A stretch of DNA of 64,000 nt from assembly GCF_002081825.1 (NCBI RefSeq), contig NZ_MUKU01000012.1, positions 89,126 through 153,125 on the forward strand, in the 5' to 3' direction. Source of the DNA: Chromobacterium haemolyticum. Its GTDB lineage: Bacteria > Pseudomonadota > Gammaproteobacteria > Burkholderiales > Chromobacteriaceae. The notes below the pieces were generated by a model that saw only the letters and a list, made by a program, of their open reading frames with translations, was not told where the DNA came from and ran no database searches. This document shows, in pieces, positions 40,963-50,721 of this stretch (position 1 is the stretch's first letter; each line of letters starts with the position of its first letter). Made by a program: the position numbers and the translations under genes.

Positions 40963-42340
40963 CTGGCTGCCGCAGAATAATTTCGACCTTCTCGCCGGCC
41001 TGGGGCTGGCCATGGGTTTGCTCGCCTTGTTGGCCGCGCTGCGCTGGCAAGCCCGCCGCGACCGCGCCGCGCATGCGCGGAATACCGACATCCCGATAGC
41101 GGAACCGGAACCTGCGGACGCCAGCGACGCCGAACAGCCCTATCAGGTGGATGAGCTGGATTCGCTCGCCGAGGTCGACATCTTCATCGAGTTCGGTTAT
41201 CTGGAACAGGCGGCGCAAGCCTTGCGCCATTACGTGGACCGGCTGGCGCCGCACTCCTCCAAGCAGTTGCAGCGCCTGGCCGGCCTCTACCTCAAGACCG
41301 GCGCGCTGGACGACTACGCCTTGGTGCTGGAACGTCAGCACGATCTGGCGCTGATCGGGCGGGAAGCGTTGGAACAGGCGGTGGAGGCCGGCCTGCGCGT
41401 CGAGCGCAATCACCTGTCCCTGCGCGTGCTGGCGGACCAGAGACTGGGCTGGGGGCCGGAGGCCATCGGCCTGCGCCTGGGCGACGACGCGCCGAACTTG
41501 ACGGAAGAAACGGCGGAGGAGACAACCGGCGGCCATCCCCCCTCCCGCCCATCCCCGTCGCCATCCACCGCCGCCGAACGGCCGCAAGTCTTGCTGCATG
41601 GCTGCGCCCCGCTGTTTCCACTGAACGAAAGAGAGAAAGACGTCATCGCCGCGCTGTTGCCGGCAGAGCGCCGGGCCAGAGTCTGGCTGCGCTGGCAAGA
41701 ATACGCCGCCGCGACCAGCGCGTTGGAACAGACGCTGGCCTTGCGGCCCCACTCGCTGGCGCATCTGCTGGACCTGCTGCACGTGCATTACCGGCAGCGC
41801 CAACTACCGCGCTATGCGCGGACGCTCTGGCGCTTCCACTTGGCGCTGGGCGAACACGGCGTAAGCCTCAAAGAACAATTGATCCACGCGGGCTGGCTGC
41901 TCGGCCCCCACCCTGTGCTGGATCTGCTGGCGCAACGCCCCGAACGGCTGGAGCTGGAACGCATAGGCCGCAGTTTCGGCTTCAGCGGCGCGCCCCCTGC
42001 CGCCGCGCCTTTGCGCCGGCCGCTGGTCACGCGGCAAACCGCGACGACGGCGACCGAGAGCGTCGACGCGCGCGGCGAGGCCGACGTCTATCTCAGCGAA
42101 GGCCAAGTCGATATGGCTATCCAAACCTTGGAACAGGCGGTGCTGAGCCAGCCGGAGGACGCCGCCAACTATCCGCCTTTGCTGCAGCTTTACCGTCGCC
42201 AGGACGACTGGGCGCGCTTCCAGTGGCTTTTGCAGCAGCTGCGCTCGCATGTGACGCGGCTGCCGCTGGAGGTCAGCGCGCAGCTGGCCGGTTTCGACGC
42301 CGACGCCAACGCCGCCCGTCGGCGCATGCTGGCCGCCTGA
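40955..42340 (+). CDS. FimV-like single-pass membrane protein with TPR-type segments
   Basis: 461 residues. One N-terminal membrane helix (11-30) is followed by a cytoplasmic, alpha-helical region. Two segments have the FimV C-terminal pattern: AEVDIFIEFGYLEQAAQALR (72-91) and GEADVYLSEGQVDMAIQTLE (374-393). A Pro/Ser/Thr-rich linker lies near 190-210. FimV proteins are polar hubs for type IV pili; this lacks their LysM domain, so it is a relative and not FimV itself. Its ATG overlaps the ODP stop region by 8 bp (ATGACTGA), implying coupled translation. Confidence 0.6.
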   Translation: MTDWLPQNNFDLLAGLGLAMGLLALLAALRWQARRDRAAHARNTDIPIAEPEPADASDAEQPYQVDELDSLAEVDIFIEFGYLEQAAQALRHYVDRLAPHSSKQLQRLAGLYLKTGALDDYALVLERQHDLALIGREALEQAVEAGLRVERNHLSLRVLADQRLGWGPEAIGLRLGDDAPNLTEETAEETTGGHPPSRPSPSPSTAAERPQVLLHGCAPLFPLNEREKDVIAALLPAERRARVWLRWQEYAAATSALEQTLALRPHSLAHLLDLLHVHYRQRQLPRYARTLWRFHLALGEHGVSLKEQLIHAGWLLGPHPVLDLLAQRPERLELERIGRSFGFSGAPPAAAPLRRPLVTRQTATTATESVDARGEADVYLSEGQVDMAIQTLEQAVLSQPEDAANYPPLLQLYRRQDDWARFQWLLQQLRSHVTRLPLEVSAQLAGFDADANAARRRMLAA

Positions 42341-42351
42341 GCAAAACGCCC

Positions 42352-43410
42352 ATGCCGCGCTCCACCCCGCCCGCCTCCGATATCGCCGTGCTCGCCGTCG
42401 GCATGGACGACCACAAGCTGGCCCTGCTGCGCATGGCTTTTCGCTTGCACCACAGCATAAGCTACCGCTTGCTGGAATCGCCGTGCCAACACTCGCCGGA
42501 CCTGGCCATCGTCGACATCGACAGCCCCGTCGGCTGGCAAGCCTGGGAGGAATTCCGCCTCCGTCACCCGGCGCTGCCCGCCTTGATCGTCGCCTCGGCG
42601 CCGCCGGAACAGGCGCCGGCCCCGACGCTGATCAAACCGCTTCGGGTGGAGTCCCTGTTTCCCCAATTGCAAGCGGCGCTGAGGCCCGCGCCCGTTGCAA
42701 CACCCGCTCCGGCGACGGGCCCGCTTCCGATGCCTCGGCCCGAACCGACCGCCGCGCCGGCTCCCTCCATGCCGTCAATCTCCATCGCCCGCTTCGATCC
42801 CCGCCGAGGCCTGCTCGGCGCGACGACGCGATTGGCGCGCCAGCCGCGGCCTGCGCTGTTGCTGGCCGACGGCCGGCCTCTGCTATGGCTGCGGCCGGAC
42901 TGCGCGCAAGCGCAATGCCTGCTGCCCGCGGAGCAATTGCGCGAGCTGTGCCGGCAGGATGCACTCGCATTGCAGGCTCAGGCCGCCGGCGCCAGCGCCG
43001 GCGTCGTCACCCAGCCGCTGTCCGCGCTGCTATGGCAGCTGGCGATCTGGAGCAGCCAGGGCCGGCTGCCCGCCGGCATCGGCGCGGACACTCCGCTGCG
43101 GCTGAGGCAATGGCCCAACCTGACCCGCTTGGCGGCGCTGCCGGACGCGACGCGTCTGAGCGCGCTGCTGACCAAAACGCCCGCCACGCTCCGCATCATC
43201 ATCCGGCTGCTGCGCGTGGACCCCGAACACGCCTGCACCTTCCTGGCCGCGGCCCATGCTCTGGGCCTGCTGGACTGGCGCAGCGACGCGCCGCCCCTGA
43301 AAGTGATATCCAGCGCGCCGGTGCGGCCCGGTTCGACGCCGACCGGAGCCCTTGCCCCAGACGGCGCCGGCTTCCTGTCCCGACTCTTGCAAAAAGTGAC
43401 CCGCTTGTGA
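42352..43410 (+). CDS. Receiver-like protein with unknown C-terminal domain
   Basis: 352 residues. The first 110 look like a response-regulator receiver: D19/D20, D55 in AIVDIDSPVG and K95 in LIKPLR are in the right order, although strand 1 is atypical. A Pro/Ala-rich linker (110-145) leads to a helical domain of about 200 residues (LLWQLAIWSSQG, then LRIIIRLLRVD and AAAHALGLLDW) that I do not recognise; it has a winged-helix feel. No DNA-binding or enzyme motif is evident. It begins 11 bp after the FimV-like gene. The ATG at 42352 has a weak ribosome site, so coupling is likely. Confidence 0.55.
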   Translation: MPRSTPPASDIAVLAVGMDDHKLALLRMAFRLHHSISYRLLESPCQHSPDLAIVDIDSPVGWQAWEEFRLRHPALPALIVASAPPEQAPAPTLIKPLRVESLFPQLQAALRPAPVATPAPATGPLPMPRPEPTAAPAPSMPSISIARFDPRRGLLGATTRLARQPRPALLLADGRPLLWLRPDCAQAQCLLPAEQLRELCRQDALALQAQAAGASAGVVTQPLSALLWQLAIWSSQGRLPAGIGADTPLRLRQWPNLTRLAALPDATRLSALLTKTPATLRIIIRLLRVDPEHACTFLAAAHALGLLDWRSDAPPLKVISSAPVRPGSTPTGALAPDGAGFLSRLLQKVTRL

Positions 43411-43428
43411 GCCTCACGACCTTCCATC

Positions 43429-43983
43429 ATGCGCAGCCCCGATAACAAAATCCTCTTCGCCGGCCCCGTGGGCGCAGGCAAGACCACCGCCATCGCCGCC
43501 ATCAGCGACATCGCCCAGATCCGCACCGACGCCAAGGCCAGCGACATGACCCTGCATCGCAAGGACCACACCACGGTAGCGCTGGACTACGGCATGCTGC
43601 GCCTGGACGCCGACACCAAGGTCCACCTCTACGGCACCCCCGGCCAGGAACGCTTCGACTTCATGTGGGACATCGTCAGCCGCGGCAGCATAGGTCTGAT
43701 CCTGCTGCTGGACCATAGCCGCGCCAACCCACTACAGGATCTCAACTTCTTCCTGCGCGCCTTCGAACCGCTGCTGCGCCGCGCGCCGCTGGCGCTGGCG
43801 CTGGGCGTCAGCAAGACCGATCTCGCGCCGCTGTCCGCCACCGCCGTCTACGCCGAAGCCCTGGCGGCGCGCGGCTTGAACGCGCCGGTGTTCGAAGTGG
43901 ACTGCCGCAGCCGCGAAGACATCAAACAGCTGCTGCTGGCGCTGCTGTACTCGATAGACCCGGGCCTGGGAGAACCGCAATGA
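43429..43983 (+). CDS. MglA/Ras-like small GTPase
   Basis: 184 residues, a single GTPase domain. Walker A is GPVGAGKT (12-19), the switch I region is TTVALDYG (48-55), switch II is YGTPGQERF (68-76), and the base-recognition motif is SKTD (128-131). The PGQ switch II without the usual leading Asp resembles MglA-type bacterial GTPases, which set cell polarity and control type IV pili. Two Roadblock proteins follow immediately, the typical partners and GTPase-activating proteins of this class. Overlap with the next gene is 4 bp (ATGA). Confidence 0.82.
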   Translation: MRSPDNKILFAGPVGAGKTTAIAAISDIAQIRTDAKASDMTLHRKDHTTVALDYGMLRLDADTKVHLYGTPGQERFDFMWDIVSRGSIGLILLLDHSRANPLQDLNFFLRAFEPLLRRAPLALALGVSKTDLAPLSATAVYAEALAARGLNAPVFEVDCRSREDIKQLLLALLYSIDPGLGEPQ

Positions 43984-44612
43984 ACGAAGAACTGCGCCTG
44001 AGCGGGCCGCTCTATCCGATGGCCACGCCGGCCGGCGCTTTTTACGCCGTCGCCGGAGCCGAAGCCGATCTGACCCGTCGCCTGCTGCTCAACATTCTGC
44101 GACTTGGCCATGCGGTGCCGCTGAGCGAACCCTTGCTCAGCGAGTGGTGCGACGACGAGTTGGAGCAGGCGCTGGCCACCCTCTATCGATTGCAACGGTT
44201 GGAATTCGTGCACGGCACCGCCGAACCGCGGCCGGCCCCCGCCGGCAATCTGGAAAGTCAGTTGCCGGAGCTTCTGGCGGCTTTGTCCGGCAGCGCTCAG
44301 GCCTTGCTGGCCGACGATAACGGCCTCTATTACGCCACCGCCGGCTTCCACCACGAAACCGCCGAGGAAATCGCCGCGCTGGCCGGCGATTTGATGTCCT
44401 TGAGCCGTCGGCATCATCTATTGCTCAAGAACCATCTCAATCTGGGCAGCGCCGCCTGGGCCGCGGTGGACCCTGCCGGCCGCAGCCAACTGGCTTTTTA
44501 CCCCTTGCACGTGGCGCAGCAGGCCTTCGCGCTGATCATAGGCGGCGAGCCGCGGCTGCAAAGCGAAGCCTTTGTCGGCCTGGTGGAGCTGCTGGCACGC
44601 CGCTACGCCTGA
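43980..44612 (+). CDS. Winged-helix plus Roadblock/LC7-like protein
   Basis: 210 residues. The N-terminal 75 residues are helical and winged-helix-like (TRRLLLNILRLGHAVPLSEP, then ELEQALATLYRLQRLEF). The C-terminal part (90-205) follows the Roadblock/LC7 pattern: LLADDNGLYYATAGF, a long helix ETAEEIAALAGDLMSLSRRH, then AFYPLHVAQQAFALIIG. Roadblock proteins dimerise and regulate small GTPases. Its ATG lies inside the end of the GTPase gene, so the pair is coupled. Confidence 0.6.
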   Translation: MNEELRLSGPLYPMATPAGAFYAVAGAEADLTRRLLLNILRLGHAVPLSEPLLSEWCDDELEQALATLYRLQRLEFVHGTAEPRPAPAGNLESQLPELLAALSGSAQALLADDNGLYYATAGFHHETAEEIAALAGDLMSLSRRHHLLLKNHLNLGSAAWAAVDPAGRSQLAFYPLHVAQQAFALIIGGEPRLQSEAFVGLVELLARRYA

Positions 44613-44662
44613 ACCCCGGCCGCGCGGCGGCCGGCGCATTGAACAAAACCCTGGAGAACCCC

Positions 44663-45025
44663 ATGCGTGAACAGATGCTCAAATCCATCCTGAGCGACCT
44701 CAACGGCGCGTCCGCCGACATAGAAGCGTCCGCCATCATTTCCGCCGACGGTCTGACCATGGCGGCGCTGCTGCCGCAGGAGGTTGACGAGGATCGGGTC
44801 GGCGCGATGGCAGCGGCGATGCTGTCCCTGGGTGAACGCACCGCGCGCGAACTGGCGCGCGGCGGCCTGGAACAAGTGATGGTCAAGGGAGAACACGGCT
44901 ACATCCTGATGAGCCACGCCAGCCCGGACGCGGTGCTGACCGTGATCGCGCGGCGCGAGGCCAAGCTGGGCCTGATTTTTCTGGACGCCAAGCGCGCGGC
45001 GCGCAGCATTGCCGAAATCCTCTAA
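44663..45025 (+). CDS. Roadblock/LC7 domain protein (MglB-like)
   Basis: 120 residues, a single Roadblock domain: IEASAIISADGLTMAALLP, then RVGAMAAAMLSLGERTAREL and ILMSHASPDAVLTVIA. MglB is the GTPase-activating partner of MglA, so this is the likely regulator of the GTPase encoded two genes upstream. The ATG at 44663 with GGAG upstream is preferred over a TTG eight codons earlier. It is the last gene of the operon; a degenerate repeat follows and no clear terminator is seen. Confidence 0.8.
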   Translation: MREQMLKSILSDLNGASADIEASAIISADGLTMAALLPQEVDEDRVGAMAAAMLSLGERTARELARGGLEQVMVKGEHGYILMSHASPDAVLTVIARREAKLGLIFLDAKRAARSIAEIL

Positions 45026-45030
45026 ATAAA

Positions 45031-45170
45031 CGGTTCAATGTCTGTTGCGCGTAGGCGGGCTAGCCAGGCAAAGGCCTTGAAAGCCGCTTCGGAAATGCCC
45101 ATTCCCTCTTGCGCATTCCGCCTTCTCGGCGGTTTCGCCTTGTCTCGCCCCGACGCGCGAGGCTTTGAAC
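45031..45170. repeat. Dispersed inverted-repeat element, copy D (degenerate)
   Basis: CGGTTCAATGTCTG at the left and CGCGAGGCTTTGAAC at the right bracket a 140-bp region containing GCATTCCGCC and TTTCGCCTTGTCTCGC, in the same orientation as copy B. It fills the gap between the Roadblock gene and crcB. Confidence 0.45.
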
Positions 45171-45248
45171 TCGCTCCGGCAAACCGGCCTATACTTGGCG
45201 GCGTCTGGCCGGCACAATAGGGTTTTGCTTTCTAGCCAGACCCGCTCC

Positions 45249-45638
45249 ATGTGGAAAACCCTACTCGCCATCTCCGTCGGCGCCGCGCTGGGGGCGCTGC
45301 TGCGCTGGGCGCTGGGCGTCAAGCTCAACAGCCTGTGGCCCAGCCTGCCGCCGGGCACGCTGGCCGCCAATCTGGTCGGCGGCTACATCATCGGCCTCGC
45401 CGTCGCCTTCTTCGCCAGCGCGCCGGGCGTGTCGCCGCTATGGCGGCTGCTGGTGATCACCGGCTTCTGCGGCGGCCTGACCACCTTCTCCACCTTTTCC
45501 GCCGAAGTCGTCTCCCTGCTGCAGCAACAGCGGCTGCTGCCGGCGCTGACCGCCGTCGCCGTCCATGTCTGCGGTTCGCTGCTGGCCACCCTGGCCGGCA
45601 TCGCCAGCTGGCAGTGGCTGCGCGCGCTCAAAGTGTAA
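45249..45638 (+). CDS. crcB: Fluoride ion channel CrcB/Fluc
   Basis: 129 residues with four membrane helices. The family signature [13 protein letters not shown] and the N-terminal [13 protein letters not shown] are present. CrcB forms dual-topology dimers that expel fluoride. Start at the ATG at 45249; a TATACT lies at 45190-45195 with a poorly spaced -35. I looked for a fluoride riboswitch in the short leader and saw none. It is convergent with the 5-oxoproline operon, 7 bp apart. Confidence 0.92.
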   Translation: MWKTLLAISVGAALGALLRWALGVKLNSLWPSLPPGTLAANLVGGYIIGLAVAFFASAPGVSPLWRLLVITGFCGGLTTFSTFSAEVVSLLQQQRLLPALTAVAVHVCGSLLATLAGIASWQWLRALKV

Positions 45639-45645
45639 TTGCCGC

Positions 45646-46290
45646 CTAGTGCGTCGCCCCGCCCGTCTCGACAATGTCCTCCGTCGCCGTCAAGGCCGTT
45701 TCCAAGGCTAGCCGCAGACCGGCGACGATCATATCCAGGCTCATGCTGGGCGCGCCCGGATGCGCGGCGGCCTGCTCCGGCAAATAGGGAATATGGATGA
45801 AGCCGCCGCGCGCAGGCGCGCCGGCCAAGGCGTGCATCAGGCCGTAGAACACATGATTGCAGACAAAGGTGCCTGCGCTCTGCGACACCGTCGCCGGAAT
45901 GCCGGCGGCGCGCAAGGCTGCCGCCTGGGCCTTGATCGGCAAGGACGAAAAATAAGCGGCAGGCCCTCCCGGCACCACCGGCCGGTCTATCGGCCGCCGG
46001 CCGGCGTTGTCCGCGATGCGGGCATCGTCTACATTGATCGCCACCCGTTCCAAAGATAGCTCGGGGCGCCCGCCCGCCTGCCCCACCGCCACGACCAGCG
46101 CCGGCCTCAGCGCAGCCATCTCTCCGCGCAAAACGCTCAAGGCCTCGCCAAACACGCAGGGCAGCCGCCTCGCCGCCACCACCGCGCCCGCCAACGGCTC
46201 GCCGTCCAGCCGGTTCGCGGCCTCCCATGACGGATTCACACTCTCGCCTCCAAACGGTTCAAAGCCCGTCAACAACACGATCTTGCTCAT
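45646..46290 (-). CDS. pcp: Pyrrolidone-carboxylate peptidase
   Basis: 214 residues of peptidase family C15. It removes N-terminal pyroglutamate (5-oxoproline) from peptides. The catalytic triad is visible: E81 in [11 protein letters not shown]144 in [12 protein letters not shown] and H166 in [11 protein letters not shown]. It is the last gene of the pxp operon and overlaps the DUF2891 gene by 4 bp. Its product, 5-oxoproline, is the substrate of PxpABC encoded upstream. Confidence 0.95.
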   Translation of the reverse strand: MSKIVLLTGFEPFGGESVNPSWEAANRLDGEPLAGAVVAARRLPCVFGEALSVLRGEMAALRPALVVAVGQAGGRPELSLERVAINVDDARIADNAGRRPIDRPVVPGGPAAYFSSLPIKAQAAALRAAGIPATVSQSAGTFVCNHVFYGLMHALAGAPARGGFIHIPYLPEQAAAHPGAPSMSLDMIVAGLRLALETALTATEDIVETGGATH

Positions 46291-47297
46291 TCAAGCACTC
46301 CCTCGTCCAAAGCCAGCAAAGCGAAAGTCCCCAGCCAATGCTCGCCGGTGTAATGACCGCTGACCACCTGCGGCAGGCCGGCGTCCAAATGCGCCCGCGC
46401 GCTTTGGCTCAGCAAAGGCCGCCAAGCGTCGTCCGGCGGCAAGGCCGCCGTCAACTGGCGCAAACACCAGGCGCGGCTCAAATTCAAGCCGATGAGATGG
46501 CCGATCTTGGGGTCCGAGCCGTCGCTGACCTTAACCGGACTCAGCAAGGCAGCGCTCCGCGGAAAATCCGGCAGGAAAGCGCGCAGCCAATCGCGAAACG
46601 GCTCGGCCGGCAACAGCCGGCTAAGCAACAAAGCCTGGCATAAGCTGGGCGATAGGAAATCGTCGCCACTTGGCTCCAAACGCGTCGGATAATCCGCATC
46701 GGCCAGGAAATAACGCCGGGCGGCAGCCTCCAGCGCCTGCGCCAGCTCGGCATCGTCGGCGGCGCGGGCGTAGTCCAGGCTCAGCAACAAGGCAAAGGCG
46801 GTGTTGGCGTGCCCGCCGCTGCGGGTCGGATAGTCCTGCAAAGGTAGAAACGTCAGCCAGCGCTGGCGGATCAAAGTCAGCAGCGGCCGCATCGCCGCGC
46901 GCCATTGCCCAGCTTGAGACGCATCCCAAGCCTCAAGCTCTTGCGCCAGGGCCAGCAACCAGGCCCAGCCATAAGGCCGCTCATAGCTTGTACGGCCCGG
47001 GGCGGCGAAGTAGTCCGCCTCCGCCTGGAAAGCCTGCGGCGAAAAATGGCTGGCGAACAGAGCGACGATATCAGCCTGCTCCGGCAAGCTTGGAAAACGA
47101 CGAGCCAGCCGCGCCAGCAGCCAGAAGCCGTGCACGGCGGAGTGCCAGTCGTAGCAACCGTAGAACACCGGGTGCAAATCACGCGGCGCGCGCGCGTCCT
47201 CTGGCCCGTTCAGCAGATGGCTCAGAAAGTTCGGATACTCCCGAACCAGCCCGGCCAGCGGCAGCGCCGCCAGCCTGGATGCTTGTTGCGGATTCAT
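46287..47297 (-). CDS. DUF2891 family protein
   Basis: 336 residues. The N-terminal [20 protein letters not shown] is the DUF2891 signature. The rest is alpha-helical with conserved His/Trp/Asp residues (YGWAWLLAL, then [15 protein letters not shown] and [10 protein letters not shown]), suggesting an (alpha/alpha) barrel like those of glycosidases or epimerases. No signal peptide. The function is unknown. Its place between pcp and the DUF979 transporter gene, with 4 bp and 9 bp spacing, ties it to 5-oxoproline or peptide metabolism. Confidence 0.8.
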   Translation of the reverse strand: MNPQQASRLAALPLAGLVREYPNFLSHLLNGPEDARAPRDLHPVFYGCYDWHSAVHGFWLLARLARRFPSLPEQADIVALFASHFSPQAFQAEADYFAAPGRTSYERPYGWAWLLALAQELEAWDASQAGQWRAAMRPLLTLIRQRWLTFLPLQDYPTRSGGHANTAFALLLSLDYARAADDAELAQALEAAARRYFLADADYPTRLEPSGDDFLSPSLCQALLLSRLLPAEPFRDWLRAFLPDFPRSAALLSPVKVSDGSDPKIGHLIGLNLSRAWCLRQLTAALPPDDAWRPLLSQSARAHLDAGLPQVVSGHYTGEHWLGTFALLALDEGVLE

Positions 47298-47306
47298 GCT
47301 GTCTCC

Positions 47307-48293
47307 TCAACGGAACACGATGAAATACATCAATAGGATATTCACGCCCAGCAAGGCCAGCGCAGTGGGGATCTGAGTCTTGATCACCAGGTATCTGTCC
47401 TTCAACTCCAGCAAGGCTGCCGGCACAATATTGAAATTGGCCGCCATCGGCGTCATCAACGTGCCGCAATAGCCGGAATACATGCCGATAGCCACCAACG
47501 GCGCCGCGTCGGCATGCTGACCGACAATCAGGAAAGGCAGCGCGATGCCGGCGGTCATCACCGGAAATGCGGCGAAGGCGTTGCCCATGATCATGGTGAA
47601 CAGCGCCATGCCGATACAGTAGATCGCCACTAGCAAGAAGCGGTTGCCTGGATCGACGAACAGGCTCACCACCTCTTGTACCGCCAGGCCGGTCTTGGCG
47701 GCGACGAACACCCCGCCCAGCATCGCCAGCATCTGCGGCAGGATGGCCGCCCAGCCAATAGCGTCCACCAGGCGGCGCGATTCGCGCACCGCCTGCAGCG
47801 GGGTACCACCGGTCAGCTTCCAGCCCAGCAACACCGCGCAGACGCAGGCCACCGCCAAGGCGGCCAGGGTCAAATGCTTCTGATCCAACAAGGCCGCGCC
47901 GCCAATCCCGACACCCTTAAGCAAAACAGTACAAGCCACAGTCAACAGCGGAATCAACAAGGCGGGCAGGAAAACCTTGTTACCCAGGCGGCTGGCGGCC
48001 TCCCGCCGCTGCTGATCGCTGCTTTGGCTATAACTGCCTGGCGCCAGCAGACCGGCGCCGGCCAGCAGGGCGAGCGCAATCACGATGAGGCCCACCAGGC
48101 GATAAGTCATCGCTTTGCCCAGAACCGCCGTCATCAAGTCGCCGAACAAAAAGGTGGAGCCGAACAAGAACCAGAACAAGGCGGTGGTATAGCGCTTGGG
48201 ATTGCCGCGGTCGCGCAGCGTCATGCCCACCAACAGCATCACCACGATGCCGATCAGATAATAAATATCATTGATGCTGAACCATGCCTTCAT
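47307..48293 (-). CDS. DUF979 membrane protein, probable 5-oxoproline transporter component
   Basis: 328 residues with about nine membrane helices. It has the paired-permease look of DUF979 (IYYLIGIVVMLLVGMTLRDR, then MIMGNAFAAFPVMTAGI and GYCGTLMTPMAANFNIVPAA). DUF979 occurs with DUF969, and the pair is commonly found in 5-oxoprolinase clusters, where uptake of 5-oxoproline or related peptides is suspected. It overlaps the DUF969 gene by 4 bp. Confidence 0.82.
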   Translation of the reverse strand: MKAWFSINDIYYLIGIVVMLLVGMTLRDRGNPKRYTTALFWFLFGSTFLFGDLMTAVLGKAMTYRLVGLIVIALALLAGAGLLAPGSYSQSSDQQRREAASRLGNKVFLPALLIPLLTVACTVLLKGVGIGGAALLDQKHLTLAALAVACVCAVLLGWKLTGGTPLQAVRESRRLVDAIGWAAILPQMLAMLGGVFVAAKTGLAVQEVVSLFVDPGNRFLLVAIYCIGMALFTMIMGNAFAAFPVMTAGIALPFLIVGQHADAAPLVAIGMYSGYCGTLMTPMAANFNIVPAALLELKDRYLVIKTQIPTALALLGVNILLMYFIVFR

Positions 48294-49003
48294 ACCGCAG
48301 CCTCCTGTTTAGCGCGCCAAGCGGCGATATCGCGCTGCAGCCCGGCGTCAAGCCGCGCCAGCCGCGCCATGTGGATGATCAACGCGCTGACGGCGGTGGG
48401 AATCGCCCACAGGCCGATGTGCAGCGGTTCGATATTGGCGATGCCGTTTTCCTTGAGGAAGGCGTCCATCAACAAGACCGCGCCGAAGGCGATGAAAATA
48501 TCCTCGCCGAAAAACACCGCGATATTGTCGCAGGCGGCCGCATGGGCGCGGATGCGGTCGCGCAAGACCTGCGGCAGCTCTCCCAACTGGTTGGCCGCGG
48601 CGCCCTCGGCCATCGGCGCCAGCAAGGGGCGCACGGTTTGGGCATGGCCGCCCAGATTGATCAAGCCCAGCGCGGCGGTCAGCTCGCGCACCACGAAGTA
48701 CAACATCAGAATGCGCGCGGTGGTGGCGCTCCTGATGCCCGCTATCCATTGCTGCGCTCGTTCTTTCAGACCATAGCGCTCCAACAGGCCGATCACCGGC
48801 AAGATCAGAATGAAGGTGGCCAATTGACGGCTATTGAGGAATTTCTCGCCGAAGGTTTCCAACAGCGCGCCCAAATCCATGCCGACCGCCAAACCGGTCG
48901 CCAGGCCGGCGGCGGTAACCACCAGCAGCGGATTGAAGCGCAAGGCGAAGCCCGCCACAACGACGGGAATGCCCACCAGGGGCAGATAGGATGCAAGATC
49001 CAT
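48290..49003 (-). CDS. DUF969 membrane protein, partner of DUF979
   Basis: 237 residues with about six membrane helices (LPLVGIPVVVAGFALRFNPL, then TFILILPVIGLLERYGLKER and GLINLGGHAQTVRPLLAPM). DUF969 and DUF979 together look like two halves of one carrier. Gene order after pxpA, and translational overlap with DUF979, support a role in bringing in the substrate for PxpABC. It has a TTTCTCCTTTG leader (plus-strand sense), equivalent to an AAGGAG ribosome site. Confidence 0.82.
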   Translation of the reverse strand: MDLASYLPLVGIPVVVAGFALRFNPLLVVTAAGLATGLAVGMDLGALLETFGEKFLNSRQLATFILILPVIGLLERYGLKERAQQWIAGIRSATTARILMLYFVVRELTAALGLINLGGHAQTVRPLLAPMAEGAAANQLGELPQVLRDRIRAHAAACDNIAVFFGEDIFIAFGAVLLMDAFLKENGIANIEPLHIGLWAIPTAVSALIIHMARLARLDAGLQRDIAAWRAKQEAAV

Positions 49004-49066
49004 GCAGTTTCTCCTTTGTATGATGGAAATGGCCGCCTACGGACGGCTCTAGTTTCCGGGTAAGGC

Positions 49067-49804
49067 TCACAAAGCAACGATGCGCACGCCCTCCTGTTCC
49101 AAGCGCCGACGCAGCAGCCGCGCGAACTCCAGCGCGTGCGCGCCGTCTCCGTGCAGGCAAACGCTATCGGCGCGAATCTCCAGCGCCCCGCCGTCCAGGC
49201 AGGCCACTCGCCCGCGCAACACCAGCTCCAGGGTCTGGCGCAAAGCCTGCTCCGCGTCCTCGATCACCGCTCCCGGCATTCCGCGCGGCGCCAGGCTGCC
49301 GTCGGCCAGATAGGCGCGGTCGGCGAACACTTCTTCTACCGCTTGCAAGCCGTGACGCCGCGCGGCGCGGCCTGACTCCCCGCCGGCCAAACCCACCAAC
49401 CGCAGTTCAGGATCGAAATCCTTCACCGCGCGGGCGATGGCGTCGGCCAGCGCCGGATCGCGCGCCGCCTGGTTGTACAGCGCGCCGTGCGGCTTGACGT
49501 GGCGCAGCCGCGTTCCTGCGGCCCGAGCCATGGCTCCCAGCGCGCCCACTTGGTAGAGCACGTCCTGATACACCTGTTCCGGCGCGCGCTGCATCGTCCT
49601 GCGGCCAAAATGCTCGCGGTCGGGAAAGCCAGGGTGAGCGCCCATCGCCACCCCGCGTCGCGTCGCGTCCCGCACCGCCCGCCACATGGTTTCAGCATCA
49701 CCCGCATGCCAGCCGCAGGCGATGTTCACCGAGCTGACCTGGTCCATGATCGCCGCGTCGTCGCCGCAACCCTCGCCGATGTCGGCGTTCAAATCGATCT
49801 GCAT
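49067..49804 (-). CDS. pxpA: 5-oxoprolinase subunit A (LamB/YcsF family)
   Basis: 245 residues. With PxpB and PxpC it hydrolyses 5-oxoproline to glutamate using [12 protein letters not shown] (4-12), [15 protein letters not shown] (55-69) and [12 protein letters not shown] are family hallmarks. I set the start at the Met at 49804, where the conserved N-terminus begins; the longer frame runs inside pxpC. It overlaps pxpC by 16 bp. Confidence 0.94.
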   Translation of the reverse strand: MQIDLNADIGEGCGDDAAIMDQVSSVNIACGWHAGDAETMWRAVRDATRRGVAMGAHPGFPDREHFGRRTMQRAPEQVYQDVLYQVGALGAMARAAGTRLRHVKPHGALYNQAARDPALADAIARAVKDFDPELRLVGLAGGESGRAARRHGLQAVEEVFADRAYLADGSLAPRGMPGAVIEDAEQALRQTLELVLRGRVACLDGGALEIRADSVCLHGDGAHALEFARLLRRRLEQEGVRIVAL

Positions 49805-50721
49805 GTCTGACTCCAATCCTGTCCCTGCAACCACTGGCGCAGGCGCAAACGCGCCGCCGCCGCCTGTTGCGCGTCCACCATCTCGAAACGCAGCTTGGCC
49901 CCCGGCCGCGCCTGCGCCAGTTTCCATAAATCCGCTTCAATCACGCAGGCGATGCGCGGGTAGCCTCCCGTCGCCTGCGCGTCCGCCAGCAAAACAATGG
50001 GCTGGCCGCCCGGCGGCGCCTGCACCACGCCGGGCAATACCCCGTGGGACGGCAAATCCCCGGCGGTCTCCCGCGCCAGGGCCTCGCCCTGCAAGCGGTA
50101 AGCCATGCGATTGCTCTGGGCGGACACCGTCCACTCGCTCTCGCTGAACGCCTGCCGCGCCGCGCGGGCGAACTGCTGCCACTCCGGACCCGGCAAGGCG
50201 CGCAACACCGGCGACCAGCCGAGATTGCGCCGGCCCAGCCGGCCGGACAGCGCAAGCGCCGGTCCCAATGGCAACTGGTCCCCCGCCTCCAACGCCCGCC
50301 CCATCCAGCCGCCCAGACCCGCTTGCAAGTCAGTGGCGCGCGCGCCCAAAACCAGAGGCGCGTCGATGCCGCCGGCCAAGGCGAGATAAGCCCGCATGCC
50401 GTGGCGGCAGCCACGCAACAGCAAATGCTGACCCGCGCGGGCCGGATAGCGCCAACCGCTCCATACCGGCTCGCCGTCCAACTCCGCCCCAAAGTCCGCC
50501 CCCATCAAGGCGAACCAGCCATCGCGCAGAAACCGGATGCCAAACGGGCCCAAAGCCACCTCGATGCCGGCCGCGTCCGCGGCATTGCCCAACAGACGGT
50601 TGGCCATGATCAGCGCCGGCGCGTCCAGCGCTCCGCCCTGCGCCACGCCGAGATGGCGCAAACCACGCCGACCCAAATCCTGCACCGTGCTTTGAATGCC
50701 GGCCTGCGTAATTTCAATCAT
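49789..50721 (-). CDS. pxpC: 5-oxoprolinase subunit C (KipA/AHS2 family)
   Basis: 310 residues. The N-terminal [20 protein letters not shown] is the signature of AHS2/KipA proteins, with [20 protein letters not shown] in the C-terminal half. It forms the catalytic complex with PxpB. The ATG at 50721 overlaps the end of pxpB by 8 bp; the upstream frame is a shadow. Confidence 0.94.
   Translation of the reverse strand: MIEITQAGIQSTVQDLGRRGLRHLGVAQGGALDAPALIMANRLLGNAADAAGIEVALGPFGIRFLRDGWFALMGADFGAELDGEPVWSGWRYPARAGQHLLLRGCRHGMRAYLALAGGIDAPLVLGARATDLQAGLGGWMGRALEAGDQLPLGPALALSGRLGRRNLGWSPVLRALPGPEWQQFARAARQAFSESEWTVSAQSNRMAYRLQGEALARETAGDLPSHGVLPGVVQAPPGGQPIVLLADAQATGGYPRIACVIEADLWKLAQARPGAKLRFEMVDAQQAAAARLRLRQWLQGQDWSQTCRSI

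Noticed and set aside
45171..45248. Fluoride riboswitch upstream of crcB
   Set aside because: The conserved GATGG/GTTCGCC core and pseudoknot partners are not found in the short leader.
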